A program made the position numbers and the translations under genes. The notes under the pieces are model-generated. The model ran no database searches, was not told the DNA's origin, and saw only the letters and a program-made list of their open reading frames with translations. Positions 34,208 to 42,040 of a stretch of 64,000 bases of DNA are shown one piece after another. Location of the stretch: assembly GCF_017921835.1 (NCBI RefSeq), contig NZ_JAGEMN010000001.1:91874-155873 (forward strand), given 5' to 3'. Within the stretch, counting starts at the first letter, position 1; the number at the start of each line of letters is the position of its first letter. The DNA comes from Sporosarcina sp. 6E9. Lineage in GTDB: Bacteria > Bacillota > Bacilli > Bacillales_A > Planococcaceae.

Positions 34208-34648
34208 ATGATGTTAACGAAAGTAATTACAGTGGAAGAAGACTTGAAAAAGGCATTTGCGATTCGAAAAGAAGTATTTGTCGAGGAACAGGAGATCCCT
34301 TTGGAGGATGAGTTTGACGAATTTGACACACTAGATGGGCTTAGCGAGCACATTTTAGTTTATTACAATAATCAACCAGCTGGAACTGGTCGAGTACGTT
34401 GGGTTGATAATTTTGGAAAGTTAGAGCGAATTTGTGTTTTAAAGCCTTTCCGTTCATTCGGTCTTGGAAAAGTAATTATAAACACACTTGAAGAAACAAC
34501 AATAGAAAAAGAATTCACCTATGTCAAGCTACATGGTCAAACACAGGCTGAAGGCTTCTATACAAAGCTGGGCTATACGACTTCATCACCTGTTTTTATG
34601 GAAGATGGTATTCCACATGTATTAATGACAAAAAAGTTGCCTGTATAA
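34208..34648 (+). CDS. GNAT-family N-acetyltransferase (YjcF/ElaA-like)
   Basis: 146-residue acetyltransferase. Marks are AFAIRKEVFVEEQEIPLEDE at the N-terminus, the core strand AGTGRVRWVDNFGKLERICV, the acetyl-CoA loop RSFGLGKVIINTL (a variant of the QxxGxG/A motif with SFGLG), and the C-terminal AEGFYTKLGYTTSS. Substrate not deducible. Two ATGs in tandem at 34208. Between two repeats, as a cassette. Confidence 0.8.
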   Translation: MMLTKVITVEEDLKKAFAIRKEVFVEEQEIPLEDEFDEFDTLDGLSEHILVYYNNQPAGTGRVRWVDNFGKLERICVLKPFRSFGLGKVIINTLEETTIEKEFTYVKLHGQTQAEGFYTKLGYTTSSPVFMEDGIPHVLMTKKLPV

Positions 34649-34708
34649 ATACAATTTAATAGCTATATTTATTGAGGGGTAATTCCCTTACCTTTTTACT
34701 TTATTCTA

Positions 34709-34758
34709 TTATCGGGTGCGATCGTTTAAAGGTAGTTATGTTAGAATCGGACTTTATT
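34709..34758 (+). repeat. Cassette repeat, degenerate 3' half
   Basis: TTATCGGGTGCGATCGTTTA is a good 5' core; the 3' end reads TTAGAATCGGACTTTATTG. Confidence 0.6.
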
Positions 34759-34795
34759 GCAGATGTTTTTGATTGGGAAGGAGGATGGATTTTCA

Positions 34796-35026
34796 ATGTT
34801 GTGGGTAATGTCACAGGATAAGCAGAGTCTAATGAACGTAAAAGATGTTACTGTAAAAGGGAAAAGTATAGAAGGTTTTATTGAAAACAGTTTTTTAGAT
34901 CAATGGAAAAAAACATTGGGAAAATATGAATCTAAGGAAAGAGCATTAGAAATCCTTGGGGAAATTTTCAAGAAGATTGAAGAAAGTAACGGTGTTTATG
35001 TGACTTACACGATGCCTATAAAATAA
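34796..35026 (+). CDS. 76-residue hypothetical protein
   Basis: Soluble protein beginning MLWVMSQDKQSLMNVKDVTV, with strand-helix layout and the helical segment ERALEILGEIFKKIEES. The end VYVTYTMPIK follows. ATG 34796 sits behind GGAAGGAGG; an upstream ATG lies inside the repeat tail. It resembles small Firmicutes proteins from phage or cassette regions with no known function. Confidence 0.6.
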   Translation: MLWVMSQDKQSLMNVKDVTVKGKSIEGFIENSFLDQWKKTLGKYESKERALEILGEIFKKIEESNGVYVTYTMPIK

Positions 35027-35066
35027 GGATAATCGTTCGTTTTTATAGCACGAGGAGTGAAGTATA

Positions 35067-35255
35067 GTGTCAAAAGCAAAGCTGTATTTTCTAGGATATT
35101 TTCTAGTATTCCCAACAACTTTCGTAATTAGCTCTTTCTTATGGCGATTTATCATTCGGAGTAATGATCTATGGATTGTATTAACAGATTCTTTATCAAT
35201 CCTAGCTCTATATTATTTTATAGTGAGCCTTATCTTTGTATTTCGTATGAAATAA
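35067..35255 (+). CDS. 62-residue two-helix membrane protein
   Basis: GTG 35067 after GAGGAGTG. Two helices (YFLGYFLVFPTTFVISSFLW and LSILALYYFIVSLIFVF) with a charged loop between. Followed by a degenerate repeat. Function unknown. Confidence 0.55.
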   Translation: MSKAKLYFLGYFLVFPTTFVISSFLWRFIIRSNDLWIVLTDSLSILALYYFIVSLIFVFRMK

Positions 35256-35268
35256 TACATTGTACTGG

Positions 35269-35315
35269 ACTTGGGTGCAGTTTTGGAAAATGAACTGATC
35301 CTGAAACCGACAAAA
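35269..35315 (+). repeat. Degenerate cassette repeat
   Basis: ACTTGGGTGCAGTTTTGG and CTGAAACCGACAAAATT keep traces of both cores at the expected place, 14 bases after a stop codon. Confidence 0.4.
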
Positions 35316-35353
35316 TTAAGGAATAATAATTTGCCCAAATCAAATAAAGGGAT

Positions 35354-35623
35354 GTGGTTAAAATTCAATTGACAGAAATAAGTTCAATATTGATTATGCT
35401 TCTACTATTAGGTTGGACCATCAGTTTAATGCGTGAAAATAGTCGTCTAAAAAAAGAAAATACTAGACTTTTGAGAAAGACTGGTGAATATGAAGATATG
35501 AAAGCTGACGCGAAGGAGATATTAAAGAACAATCCAGAAATAAAGACTATTAAATCGTTAAGAGAAAAGTATGGTTTATCTCTAATAGACGCAAAAGAAA
35601 TTGTTGATTCAGTGAAAGAATAA
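35354..35623 (+). CDS. Membrane-anchored protein with an L7/L12-like C-terminal domain
   Basis: 89 residues: one N-terminal helix (ISSILIMLLLLGWTISLM), a coiled-coil linker (RENSRLKKENTRLLRKTGEY) and a compact end, IKTIKSLREKYGLSLIDAKE followed by IVDSVKE. That end resembles the C-terminal helix pattern of ribosomal protein L7/L12 (IKxxRxxxGLGLKEAKxxVE). Several small Firmicutes membrane proteins carry this module; its role is unknown. GTG start. Terminator-like repeat follows. Confidence 0.6.
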   Translation: MVKIQLTEISSILIMLLLLGWTISLMRENSRLKKENTRLLRKTGEYEDMKADAKEILKNNPEIKTIKSLREKYGLSLIDAKEIVDSVKE

Positions 35624-35637
35624 TGATGTTCGCAATA

Positions 35638-35692
35638 TGAGGGTACGATTCTTCAAGAAGAATGGTGCCCTTTTTCAGTAATAGGCCAATTT
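35638..35692 (+). repeat. Cassette repeat in terminator form
   Basis: GGGTACGATTCTTC pairs with GAAGAATGGTGCCC and is followed by five T, then AATAGGCCAATTTTTTT. It shares the GGGT(A/G)CGATT start and GGCCA end of the family but folds as a real terminator. Confidence 0.65.
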
Positions 35693-35709
35693 TTTTAGAA
35701 GGAGAAAAT

Positions 35710-35904
35710 ATGAAGAGACACTGCTGTGAAGATATGGATTACCATGCAAATTTCAAATGTGATATGCATAGTGACCCATTTGAATGTCCTGATAAAATCT
35801 TAATTTTTGACAATAAATATAATGACTATGGGTTGATAATTCATGATGGTGGTTCATCAACCATAGCGATTGAATTCTGTCCTTGGTGCAGTTCGAAATT
35901 ATAA
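35710..35904 (+). CDS. Cys-rich small protein (DUF6980-like)
   Basis: 64-residue protein with several Cys and His residues: HCCEDMDYHANFKCDMHSDP at the start and CPWCSSKL at the end. The pattern suggests a zinc-binding fold of the type annotated DUF6980 in Bacillales (IEFCPWCGxxL ending). ATG 35710 follows GAAGGAG; the in-frame extension upstream overlaps the terminator-like repeat and is not used. Confidence 0.65.
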   Translation: MKRHCCEDMDYHANFKCDMHSDPFECPDKILIFDNKYNDYGLIIHDGGSSTIAIEFCPWCSSKL

Positions 35905-35950
35905 CTTGCTGATCAAATGACGTACCGATTAATCGTACAATGCTTTGCTA

Positions 35951-36000
35951 GAATCGGGTGCGATTGTTGCACAAATTTTAAGCCATTAACGGGCCATTTA
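35951..36000 (+). repeat. Cassette repeat, type A, near consensus
   Basis: GAATCGGGTGCGATTGTTGC, ACAAATTTTAAGCC, ATTAACGGGCCATTTA. It lies in a 230-base gap in which no other feature was found. Confidence 0.9.
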
Positions 36001-36135
36001 ATTGAATGAAACCTATAGGGCATTTATCTGTATAAAATTTAAGGGTGAAAAAGCAAAGTAATATAGTTATTGGATGTAATCGTAGAATAAGCCATTTTTC
36101 TATAACCGGACAAAGACTGATAAAGGAGTGACGGA

Positions 36136-36405
36136 ATGAAGAAGGTATTTGAAGCTATCTATAACGGTCATCGAATACAAGTTGAGAATAGATGGTTTAC
36201 AGGCGAGAAGTTGTATGTAGATGGAGAATTGCAAGATGAAAATTTAGGCTTAGCATTTAGAGGGACTTTAAATGGGCGTATTAGGAAAAAAGAAAATGAA
36301 TCAAAGAGCATAAAAGTGACTCTAGGAGGATTTTTTAGTATCCACTGTAAAGTCTTTGTTGATAATGTATTGGTTTACTCGTCTCAAATTAAAACAAGTG
36401 ATTAA
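36136..36405 (+). CDS. 89-residue hypothetical protein
   Basis: Beta-rich soluble protein (FEAIYNGHRIQVENRWFTGE, then LYVDGELQDENLGLAFRGTL, ending VFVDNVLVYSSQIKT). Ribosome site AAAGGAGTG before ATG. Resembles small Bacillales proteins of unknown function that read like a single beta sandwich. A repeat follows after 55 bases. Confidence 0.6.
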   Translation: MKKVFEAIYNGHRIQVENRWFTGEKLYVDGELQDENLGLAFRGTLNGRIRKKENESKSIKVTLGGFFSIHCKVFVDNVLVYSSQIKTSD

Positions 36406-36460
36406 ATACTACCAAACTAATTGGGTATGAGTCAGGTTGAAATAATACAACAACTCTCAG

Positions 36461-36515
36461 CAATCGGGTGCGATTGTTGCACAAATTTAGTGCCATTATA
36501 CGAACGGGCCATTTT
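36461..36515 (+). repeat. Cassette repeat, type A
   Basis: CAATCGGGTGCGATTGTTGC, ACAAATTTAGTGCC, then a 5-base insertion and CGAACGGGCCATTTTGCTGC. It runs directly into the MITE-like element. Confidence 0.85.
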
Positions 36516-36745
36516 GCTGCATATAAACTGTTGCTTTCCATTCCGGCGCACGCTTTCCGGAGGGCGTGGCTTGAGCCAAGTGAACAGCGAAGTGTTCGCT
36601 TTGCCGTATTTCTGTGGTTTTGCAGAAATTAAGGCAGCCTTTATATTCCTTCGCTGCGCTCCGTCCAGGGTCTCAAGGCTCACGCTGATCCTCCCGGAGT
36701 CGGCGCCTGCACTTCAAGCAACGGAGTGTATTAAGTATAAAGTGT
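36516..36745 (+). repeat. MITE-like GC-rich element, long copy
   Basis: Begins GCTGCATATAAACTGTTGC, contains GCACGCTTTCCGGAGGGCGT, then CAAGGCTCACGCTGATCCTC and ends GTGTATTAAGTATAAAG. The same segments in the same order lie at 41051-41213. This copy has about 70 extra internal bases between GGCTTGAG and CTTCGCTGCGCTCCG. GC content is far above the surroundings. An open frame running across it is not a gene. A half repeat core (CAACAATCGGGCTAGTTTG) follows at 36751-36770. Confidence 0.8.
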
Positions 36746-36842
36746 CTATTCAACAATCGGGCTAGTTTGTTTAAGGATATATGTTGAAGATTTGGTAGTG
36801 GGAGCAAATTCGGATATAAATTATTAAAAAGGAGCCAGTCCA

Positions 36843-37388
36843 ATGGATAGTACAATAAAAAAACTATTTGAAAACCTTATAGATGATGATAAGGACGTAC
36901 AATACGAAGCATTTATGAATTTGTTGGATATTACGAATGAGAAAGTAAACTGGGCTTATGAGGTTTGGGATCAATTATTGAAGGACTTAACAGAAGGCGA
37001 TAACCATCAGAGATCAAGAGCTGCACAATTCCTTTGCAATTTGGCGAAAAGCGATCCGGAAAAAAGAATTTTAAGGGATTTTTCAACGGTTTGGGCTGTG
37101 ACAAAAGACAAGAAATTTGTAACGGCAAGACATAGTCTGAAATCCATTTGGAAAATTGCCATAGCTGGTTCTCAGCAAAAAAAGTTGGTTTTAAACAATC
37201 TCACAGACAGATTCATAACTGGAACTGATGAAAAAAACTACACTTTAATTCGTTTTGATATTATTGAAAGCCTTAAGAAGCTTTATGATGAAATAAAAGA
37301 CGAGCAAGTTAAGGAACTTGCATTGGATTTGATTGAAAAAGAAGAGGATACAAAATACAAAAGGAAATATGCGTCAGTATGGAAATAA
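36843..37388 (+). CDS. HEAT-repeat-like helical protein
   Basis: 181-residue all-helical acidic protein. Recurrent helix pairs (LIDDDKDVQYEAFMNLLDIT, RSRAAQFLCNLAKSDPEKRI, ARHSLKSIWKIAIAGSQQKK, LIRFDIIESLKKLYDEIKDE) fit HEAT or Armadillo-type repeats, which bind other proteins. Good ribosome site AAAAGGAG. Related stand-alone proteins are known in Bacillales without a defined role. Confidence 0.65.
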   Translation: MDSTIKKLFENLIDDDKDVQYEAFMNLLDITNEKVNWAYEVWDQLLKDLTEGDNHQRSRAAQFLCNLAKSDPEKRILRDFSTVWAVTKDKKFVTARHSLKSIWKIAIAGSQQKKLVLNNLTDRFITGTDEKNYTLIRFDIIESLKKLYDEIKDEQVKELALDLIEKEEDTKYKRKYASVWK

Positions 37389-37604
37389 TTCGTGTCAACT
37401 AATTTCACTTGATTGAGCACTGCATAGTAGAATTGTGCTTTTAATAACAACAAGCAAGAGTGGTTTTGAATGGTGATTGGAAATTGCATCCAATTAGTGT
37501 TATTCACCAATTGGGAGCGATTCTTGAAGCTCAAAAATTAGACGAAAGGGTATCCCATTCAATATGTGTAGCACAAGATAATAAAAAAACAGAATAGTTA
37601 ATAT

Positions 37605-37645
37605 AAATGGGTTCGGTTGCTGAAACTTGAAAAGTAAGATTCTAG
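37605..37645 (+). repeat. Degenerate cassette repeat
   Basis: AAATGGGTTCGGTTGCTGAA corresponds to the 5' core with changes; no clear 3' core. The 37389-37661 gap also has a trace CAATTGGGAGCGATTCTTG at about 37508 but nothing else. Confidence 0.4.
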
Positions 37646-37661
37646 GGAGGAGGTGTAAAAA

Positions 37662-38002
37662 AATGAACAAAGATGAATCGTATAACTGCTACGTTGTTAA
37701 TAATGCGGCGGAATTACTTTCTTCCTTGGGAGAAAAAGGAATCGTATATATTGATTCCAAAACATTTCAAAGATGAATTCTTAAAAAACACGCAAATACC
37801 TTTGACGGAAACTGAGCAAATTGGATTCGAATTAGGTTTGCGTGGTAAGGCAAACCTGTTAAGCAGTCCTATATTTCATTTAATAAACTGGCTTAGTAAA
37901 GATACTAAACAACAGAAGAAGATAGACAGTAGAATCCGAAAATATACACTTAAAAAGCAAGATAAGGATCTACTTTTGTATCTAAGTCAATTAGACTATT
38001 AA
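37662..38002 (+). pseudogene. Frameshifted hypothetical gene
   Basis: ATG 37662, 7-8 bases after GGAGGAGGTG, opens MNKDESYNCYVVNNAAELLS and reaches TGA near 37775. The next frame continues from HFKDEFLKNTQIPLTETEQI to SQLDY at 38002. An extra A in CCAAAACATTTC (about 37760) explains the break; removing it gives a 112-residue protein ending in a basic helical tail. No family recognised. Confidence 0.6.
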
Positions 38003-38008
38003 ACAATA

Positions 38009-38064
38009 CGAATGGGTGCAATTGCTACATTAGTGATCGTACTTGTATCGCAATAGGGCCAGAT
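38009..38064 (+). repeat. Cassette repeat, type B
   Basis: GAATGGGTGCAATTGCTACA, GTGATCGTACTTGTATCGC, CAATAGGGCCAGATAG. The inner part matches the copy at 47009-47064. Confidence 0.75.
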
Positions 38065-38091
38065 AGTATCACGAGTAAGGGGGGAATCATT

Positions 38092-38283
38092 ATGCAATTG
38101 AACGAACACCCCTGGCGTTTAGCCGTCGGAGGTTGGGTAGTGTTTGTTGCAACAGCTATTTTGTACTTTTTATTTGATTATAATATATATTCAGTACTTG
38201 GATTTTTAACCGTAGCAATAATTTTAACGATTGTGAATGCTATTTATGTACTTTACACAAAGAGGAAATCAAAAGAAGAATAA
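38092..38283 (+). CDS. 63-residue two-helix membrane protein
   Basis: Helices WVVFVATAILYFLFDYN and VLGFLTVAIILTIVNAIYVL, with a Lys-rich end (TKRKSKEE). Ribosome site AAGGGGGG. Cassette unit between two repeats. Function unknown. Confidence 0.55.
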   Translation: MQLNEHPWRLAVGGWVVFVATAILYFLFDYNIYSVLGFLTVAIILTIVNAIYVLYTKRKSKEE

Positions 38284-38338
38284 TTTTAGCCATTATTGAT
38301 ACTTAGCTTATACAAACATTGACAATACAGTATTTTAA

Positions 38339-38387
38339 GCAATCGTGTGCGACTCTAGGACACCGCTGTACCAGAATCCGACCATAG
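38339..38387 (+). repeat. Cassette repeat, type D
   Basis: GCAATCGTGTGCGACTCTAG, ACCGCTGTACC, AGAATCCGACCATAG. Same ends, different middle (GTAC-containing) from type A. Confidence 0.55.
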
Positions 38388-38409
38388 TGAGGAAGTGAGT
38401 GGTAATAGC

Positions 38410-38883
38410 ATGGAGCAAAATAACATTGAAAATAATATTTTTAAACGGAGTGGCATGTTTCGATTAATTATTGTATTGATGGCCATTTCAAATGTGATTT
38501 ATGTGGCAATTGAAATTTATAAATCTAAAATCAGTAAGCCGTTATTAGGTAAACCTGAAATAACCAAACTTGAGTATTCCGAACTTGTAAATTTGTCTAA
38601 TTACAGTTCAACTTTTGAGGTTATATTTATTATTTTAGCAATTGTCAGTGCCGCTTTAGTATTTACTGGCAAGTATAAACCACTCTTAAAAAGCTATATT
38701 GTCATACAACTAACATTTTTAATATCTATTTATTCGGTAAACCTTATTCTTGCTTGGATCTTGGATGCGCCTTCAGGAAATATGACACAGCTGCTTATAG
38801 GTCCTTTTATATTCACATTTGTGATACTAATTTATTTTGTTATAAAAAATAGTTATCAAATACTTATAGCTAAACGAATGTAA
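38410..38883 (+). CDS. Four-helix membrane protein
   Basis: 157-residue protein with four hydrophobic helices (FRLIIVLMAISNVIYVAIEI, STFEVIFIILAIVSAALVF, YIVIQLTFLISIYSVNLILA, LIGPFIFTFVILIYFVIKN). The soluble N-terminus and first loop are charged. I prefer ATG 38410 to a GTG 15 bases earlier. Hypothetical; resembles DUF2569-like small membrane proteins. Confidence 0.6.
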   Translation: MEQNNIENNIFKRSGMFRLIIVLMAISNVIYVAIEIYKSKISKPLLGKPEITKLEYSELVNLSNYSSTFEVIFIILAIVSAALVFTGKYKPLLKSYIVIQLTFLISIYSVNLILAWILDAPSGNMTQLLIGPFIFTFVILIYFVIKNSYQILIAKRM

Positions 38884-38892
38884 GTTAAAGCA

Positions 38893-38941
38893 ATAATCGG
38901 GTGCAATTGGAACACAAACTTTCTGCCATCAACGAACCATA
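38893..38941 (+). repeat. Cassette repeat, type A, diverged
   Basis: TAATCGGGTGCAATTGGAAC, ACAAACTTTCTGCC, ATCAACGAACCATAG. Junction before the S41 peptidase. Confidence 0.7.
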
Positions 38942-38962
38942 GAAAGGAAAAGGTGAGCGTCA

Positions 38963-40255
38963 ATGATTCGCTATGTGGAAATATTTAAAGAGATTGTCGA
39001 TGTCGTACACCATGACTACGCAGGATATGATGAAAAACGAGGCTGGGATGATCCTGCACATTATCTTGAAGAAATTGAGAGATTGATATCCGCACAGCAA
39101 ATCACACCGCATGTTTTTACGGACCTCATCAGCGAATATCTCATGGATTTTCAAGATGAGCATATGTATTTCAATCTGAAAGGGTCGGATGACGTAAAGG
39201 CAAGCACTCGCGGTTTCCGGACAAGAAGATATGAGGATGACCTCTATGTCGTGGAGACTCGCGAGGAGGACAGGTTTCCAGCCGGCTCAAAGATCGTTTC
39301 GATTGATGAACAGGAAATCGGCAAAATCATCACTTCGGATCGAAGCTTCTTGCGAGAGACAAGTGCAGAACGCGAGGATTGGACACATCATCTCCATAAA
39401 TCATCATCCATTAAAATAGAGGAGAACGGAGAACTGTTAACGTTCGATTTGAAAGAATACGAACCCGCCTCCAAAAAGTTAGCACCCTCTATGGAAGTAG
39501 TTGATGAGGAGACATTAAGGATCACTTTACCAAGCTTCGTCAACGTTGACGTAACTATGGACTTTGTGAAGAAACATGAAGAGAAGCTGAAAGTATGTAC
39601 AAATCTGATCATCGACGTACGCAGGAATCATGGAGGAAACGGGAAATCTATTTCGAACTTATTGCCGTACGTTTTCCCGCCAGATGAACACCCGAGTACG
39701 GACGGTGAGTTGAAGGAGTTTAATTATACCGACCTAAACTCGGAGCTGTTAATCCAGCTCTGCCAGCAGCTAAGAAAAGACATCACTGATGAAGAGACAC
39801 TGAAATTCTTTGACTCGATTGAAGAGAAATGTGAAAAGTATCGCGGTCAAGGTTTTGTGACAATGGACTTTTCAGATGAAATGGAGGCGGAAGCCTTAAA
39901 GTTTGAAGGTACTGTATTCCCTAAGAATGTGATCGTGATGACGGATGTCTATTGCGCAAGTGCCGCCGAATACTTTGTGGCAATCTGCATGGAGTCGTCC
40001 AAAACCACCGTAATCGGACGCGCGACAATGGGCGTCAATGACTACAGCGATTTAATTATAAAAGAATGGGATGACTCGTACGCACTCTACTACCCGATGT
40101 CTCGCCGTATCCATAAGACGTTGAACGACCCGTTGCACGGAAAAGGGATCCGACCTGATCATTATATCCCTTGGACACCTAAGCATATAGATGAGGATTT
40201 GGATCTTTTTTATGCAATAGAGATGTTAGGAGAAAGCCAGATAGCAGAAGGATGA
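38963..40255 (+). CDS. S41-family (C-terminal processing-type) peptidase
   Basis: 430-residue soluble serine peptidase of the tail-specific protease family. The likely nucleophile is Ser333 in MTDVYCASAAEYFVAIC. Other family segments are NLIIDVRRNHGGNGKSISNL, FPKNVIVMTD and the IGRATMGVNDYSD strand after the active site. There is no signal peptide, so it is probably cytoplasmic. Its GC content is clearly higher than that of the small genes around it, hinting at a different origin. Ribosome site AAAGGAAAAGGTG. Confidence 0.8.
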   Translation: MIRYVEIFKEIVDVVHHDYAGYDEKRGWDDPAHYLEEIERLISAQQITPHVFTDLISEYLMDFQDEHMYFNLKGSDDVKASTRGFRTRRYEDDLYVVETREEDRFPAGSKIVSIDEQEIGKIITSDRSFLRETSAEREDWTHHLHKSSSIKIEENGELLTFDLKEYEPASKKLAPSMEVVDEETLRITLPSFVNVDVTMDFVKKHEEKLKVCTNLIIDVRRNHGGNGKSISNLLPYVFPPDEHPSTDGELKEFNYTDLNSELLIQLCQQLRKDITDEETLKFFDSIEEKCEKYRGQGFVTMDFSDEMEAEALKFEGTVFPKNVIVMTDVYCASAAEYFVAICMESSKTTVIGRATMGVNDYSDLIIKEWDDSYALYYPMSRRIHKTLNDPLHGKGIRPDHYIPWTPKHIDEDLDLFYAIEMLGESQIAEG

Positions 40256-40278
40256 TTTGCAGGCGTTTCTAAGTGGAT

Positions 40279-40533
40279 TTGGCGCGGGGTTCTTGGTTTT
40301 TACAACACTATGGTGATGTTTATAGGTGGAATGGCAATACGAGGAATTACTTTCACTTTTGGCCCGCAGTACGGCTTAATTTCCGTTATAACACTCGTTT
40401 TTTACGTAGTGACCATATTACTTTTGATAAAGAAAAAGAAGATAATCCTTGGCCTTTTTACGTAGGTATAATACCTTCATTGATCGGCTTAATTATGTTT
40501 ATTAATGGGGCATTACATGAGCTGATAATTTAA
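40279..40533 (+). pseudogene. Frameshifted small membrane protein
   Basis: In one frame the DNA reads KWIWRGVLGFYNTMVMFIGG up to VTILLLIKKKK, then a stop near 40463. The other frame continues from KEDNPWPFYVGIIPSLIGLI to GALHELII at 40533. A one-base shift in the AAAGAAAAAGAAG tract would join them into one protein with three to four helices. No ribosome site or start is obvious upstream, so the 5' end may be missing too. Confidence 0.5.
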
Positions 40534-40670
40534 TATCTATTTTCCGATGGGCTTCTATCTCATAGGTCATCACCAAGTGTATAGTTTAAACTTTTTACGT
40601 TTAAATTTAGCGCTAAGTATATTCTGGAATGGGGAAATTTTGGAGCGCAACCTGATTTAGTGGGGAGGTA

Positions 40671-40925
40671 GTGGATTCAGATATGGAGGAAGAATATCGG
40701 AATAACAAGAAGAAGTTTAACGAAAAAAAGTTAATGATGAGAGAAGCAGGCTTTGCAGTAATAGTAATAATACTTTTTCTTCAATACTTTAAACTAGCTG
40801 CTTACTTGTCAAATGAATATTTTTTCGAAAGTTATTTTATGAGTTATCTGGTTTTGTTTTTAGGTATTCCATTATGTTACTATGTAGCGAAATATTTAGT
40901 TAGGGTAATTAAGGAAATAATTTGA
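40671..40925 (+). CDS. 84-residue two-helix membrane protein
   Basis: Charged N-terminus (MEEEYRNNKKKFNEKKLMMR) followed by two helices and the tail VRVIKEII. GTG 40671 lies 3 bases after GGGGAGG; ATG 40683 is an alternative with longer spacing. Function unknown. Confidence 0.5.
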   Translation: MDSDMEEEYRNNKKKFNEKKLMMREAGFAVIVIILFLQYFKLAAYLSNEYFFESYFMSYLVLFLGIPLCYYVAKYLVRVIKEII

Positions 40926-40947
40926 ACAAAAAGCAAGTCTTACTTCC

Positions 40948-40976
40948 GGTAACGGGTGCGTTGAATACGGAAACGT
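40948..40976 (+). repeat. Half cassette repeat (5' core)
   Basis: GGTAACGGGTGCGTTGAATA with no matching 3' core before the next full copy starts 22 bases on. Confidence 0.5.
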
Positions 40977-40996
40977 AAAATACAAAAATATAATAC

Positions 40997-41050
40997 AGTG
41001 GGGTGCGATTGCTTCACAAGTAATCGCCTCAATACCGCAATATGGCCACT
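40997..41050 (+). repeat. Cassette repeat, type B
   Basis: AGTGGGGTGCGATTGCTTCA, CAAGTAATCGCC, TCAATACCGCAATATGGCCA. Continues directly into the MITE-like element, like the copy at 36461. Confidence 0.8.
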
Positions 41051-41213
41051 TTGCTGCATATAACTGTTGCATTCCGTTCCGGAGCACGCTTTCCGGAGGG
41101 CGTGGCTTGAGCGCTTCCTTCGCTGCGCTCCGTCGAGGGTCTCAAGGCTCACGCTGATCCTCTCGGAGTCGGCGCCTGCACTTCAAGCAACAGAGTGTAT
41201 TAAGTATAAAGTC
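41051..41213 (+). repeat. MITE-like GC-rich element, short copy
   Basis: TTGCTGCATATAACTGTTGC start, GCACGCTTTCCGGAGGGCGT, CTTCGCTGCGCTCCGTCGAG, CAAGGCTCACGCTGATCCTC, and GTGTATTAAGTATAAAG end. Very similar to 36516-36745 but lacks its internal insertion. An open frame crossing it into the next gene is an artefact. Confidence 0.8.
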
Positions 41214-41243
41214 AAGGTGAAAAAACTAAAAGGGGTGTATAAA

Positions 41244-41588
41244 ATGAATAAAAAGGTTTTTTTGCCACTTGTCTTAATTGTACTTTTAATTGGGGGACTA
41301 ATTTATTATTTCTTAGCAGTTTCTCAATACGAACCCTCGCAGGAGTTATATGAATTCCCGATCCCGAAAAACGCTGAACTCATTCAAAAAAGTTCTTATG
41401 GTATAAGTTATGATTGGTCCTTAGCATCTGAAGAACACGGAATTCCATATGGATATAAATGGGCAATTAAAGCGAATGGATGGAAAGAGGGGGAAAGAGA
41501 AGGTGCTTCAGTTCATTATACGAAAGGGAATAGAAAAATAGATTTGATTTCATCTACGAAACATTTGAATATACTTAAAGTGAAATGA
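41244..41588 (+). CDS. Membrane-anchored hypothetical protein
   Basis: 114 residues: an N-terminal helix MNKKVFLPLVLIVLLIGGLI and a soluble domain starting EPSQELYEFPIPKNAELIQK with GYKWAIKANGWKEGEREGAS in the middle. The helix plus PIPKNAELI pattern is known from small Bacillus hypothetical proteins. ATG 41244 follows AAAAGGGGTG. Faces outside the membrane by charge rule. Confidence 0.6.
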   Translation: MNKKVFLPLVLIVLLIGGLIYYFLAVSQYEPSQELYEFPIPKNAELIQKSSYGISYDWSLASEEHGIPYGYKWAIKANGWKEGEREGASVHYTKGNRKIDLISSTKHLNILKVK

Positions 41589-41602
41589 TTAGTTAATTTA
41601 CC

Positions 41603-41650
41603 AAACGGGTGCGATTGTTGCACAAGTTTCATGCCATTACGGGCCATTTT
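41603..41650 (+). repeat. Cassette repeat, type A, near consensus
   Basis: AAACGGGTGCGATTGTTGCA, CAAGTTTCATGCC, ATTACGGGCCATTTTCG, 14 bases after a stop codon. Confidence 0.9.
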
Positions 41651-41731
41651 CGTTTAGTTGAAGAATAAAATGGGGGCTTTTATGTCGCATTTGACACAAA
41701 TTGCGACGGTAACGAAAGGGGTAAAAAGAAA

Positions 41732-41890
41732 ATGAACGATACAAGTAAATCAGTAGCTAAAACGGGTATTACATTCGGTTCAGCGTTGGCAATCGCAATA
41801 TCTTGGAGTTTACACAAATCAATTTTATGGGCATGTATTCATGGTTTTTTTAGTTGGTTTTATGTAATCTATTATGCTTTTACAAGATAA
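41732..41890 (+). CDS. 52-residue membrane protein
   Basis: MNDTSKSVAKTGITFGSALA then AIAISWSLHKSILWACIHGF and FSWFYVIYYAFTR: two hydrophobic stretches with a Trp- and His-containing turn. Ribosome site CGAAAGGGG. This pattern (SALAIVISWSxNKSIxWAIIHGxxSWxYVIYY) is one I recognise from many small Bacillus proteins of unknown role. Confidence 0.65.
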   Translation: MNDTSKSVAKTGITFGSALAIAISWSLHKSILWACIHGFFSWFYVIYYAFTR

Positions 41891-41939
41891 ACTTGATGCA
41901 CATTTCGAACATAATGTGTAGTAGGTATTTATTCAAGAA

Positions 41940-41986
41940 ACCGGTACTTTAGCTGAATAAAAGTTGTGCAAGAATATGGACCATTG
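41940..41986 (+). repeat. Cassette repeat, type C
   Basis: ACCGGTACTTTAGCTGAATA, AAAGTTGTGC, AAGAATATGGACCATTG. The inner part is identical to the copy at 45137. Confidence 0.65.
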
Positions 41987-42040
41987 AATTAGACGAGTAA
42001 GTATAAGTAAGTAGGCTCAATAAAGCAGGGGGGAGATTGT

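Noticed and set aside
36421..36765. 114-codon + strand open frame
   Set aside because: It runs through a cassette repeat and the GC-rich MITE-like element; the same artefact frame appears at the second copy of the element near 41067.
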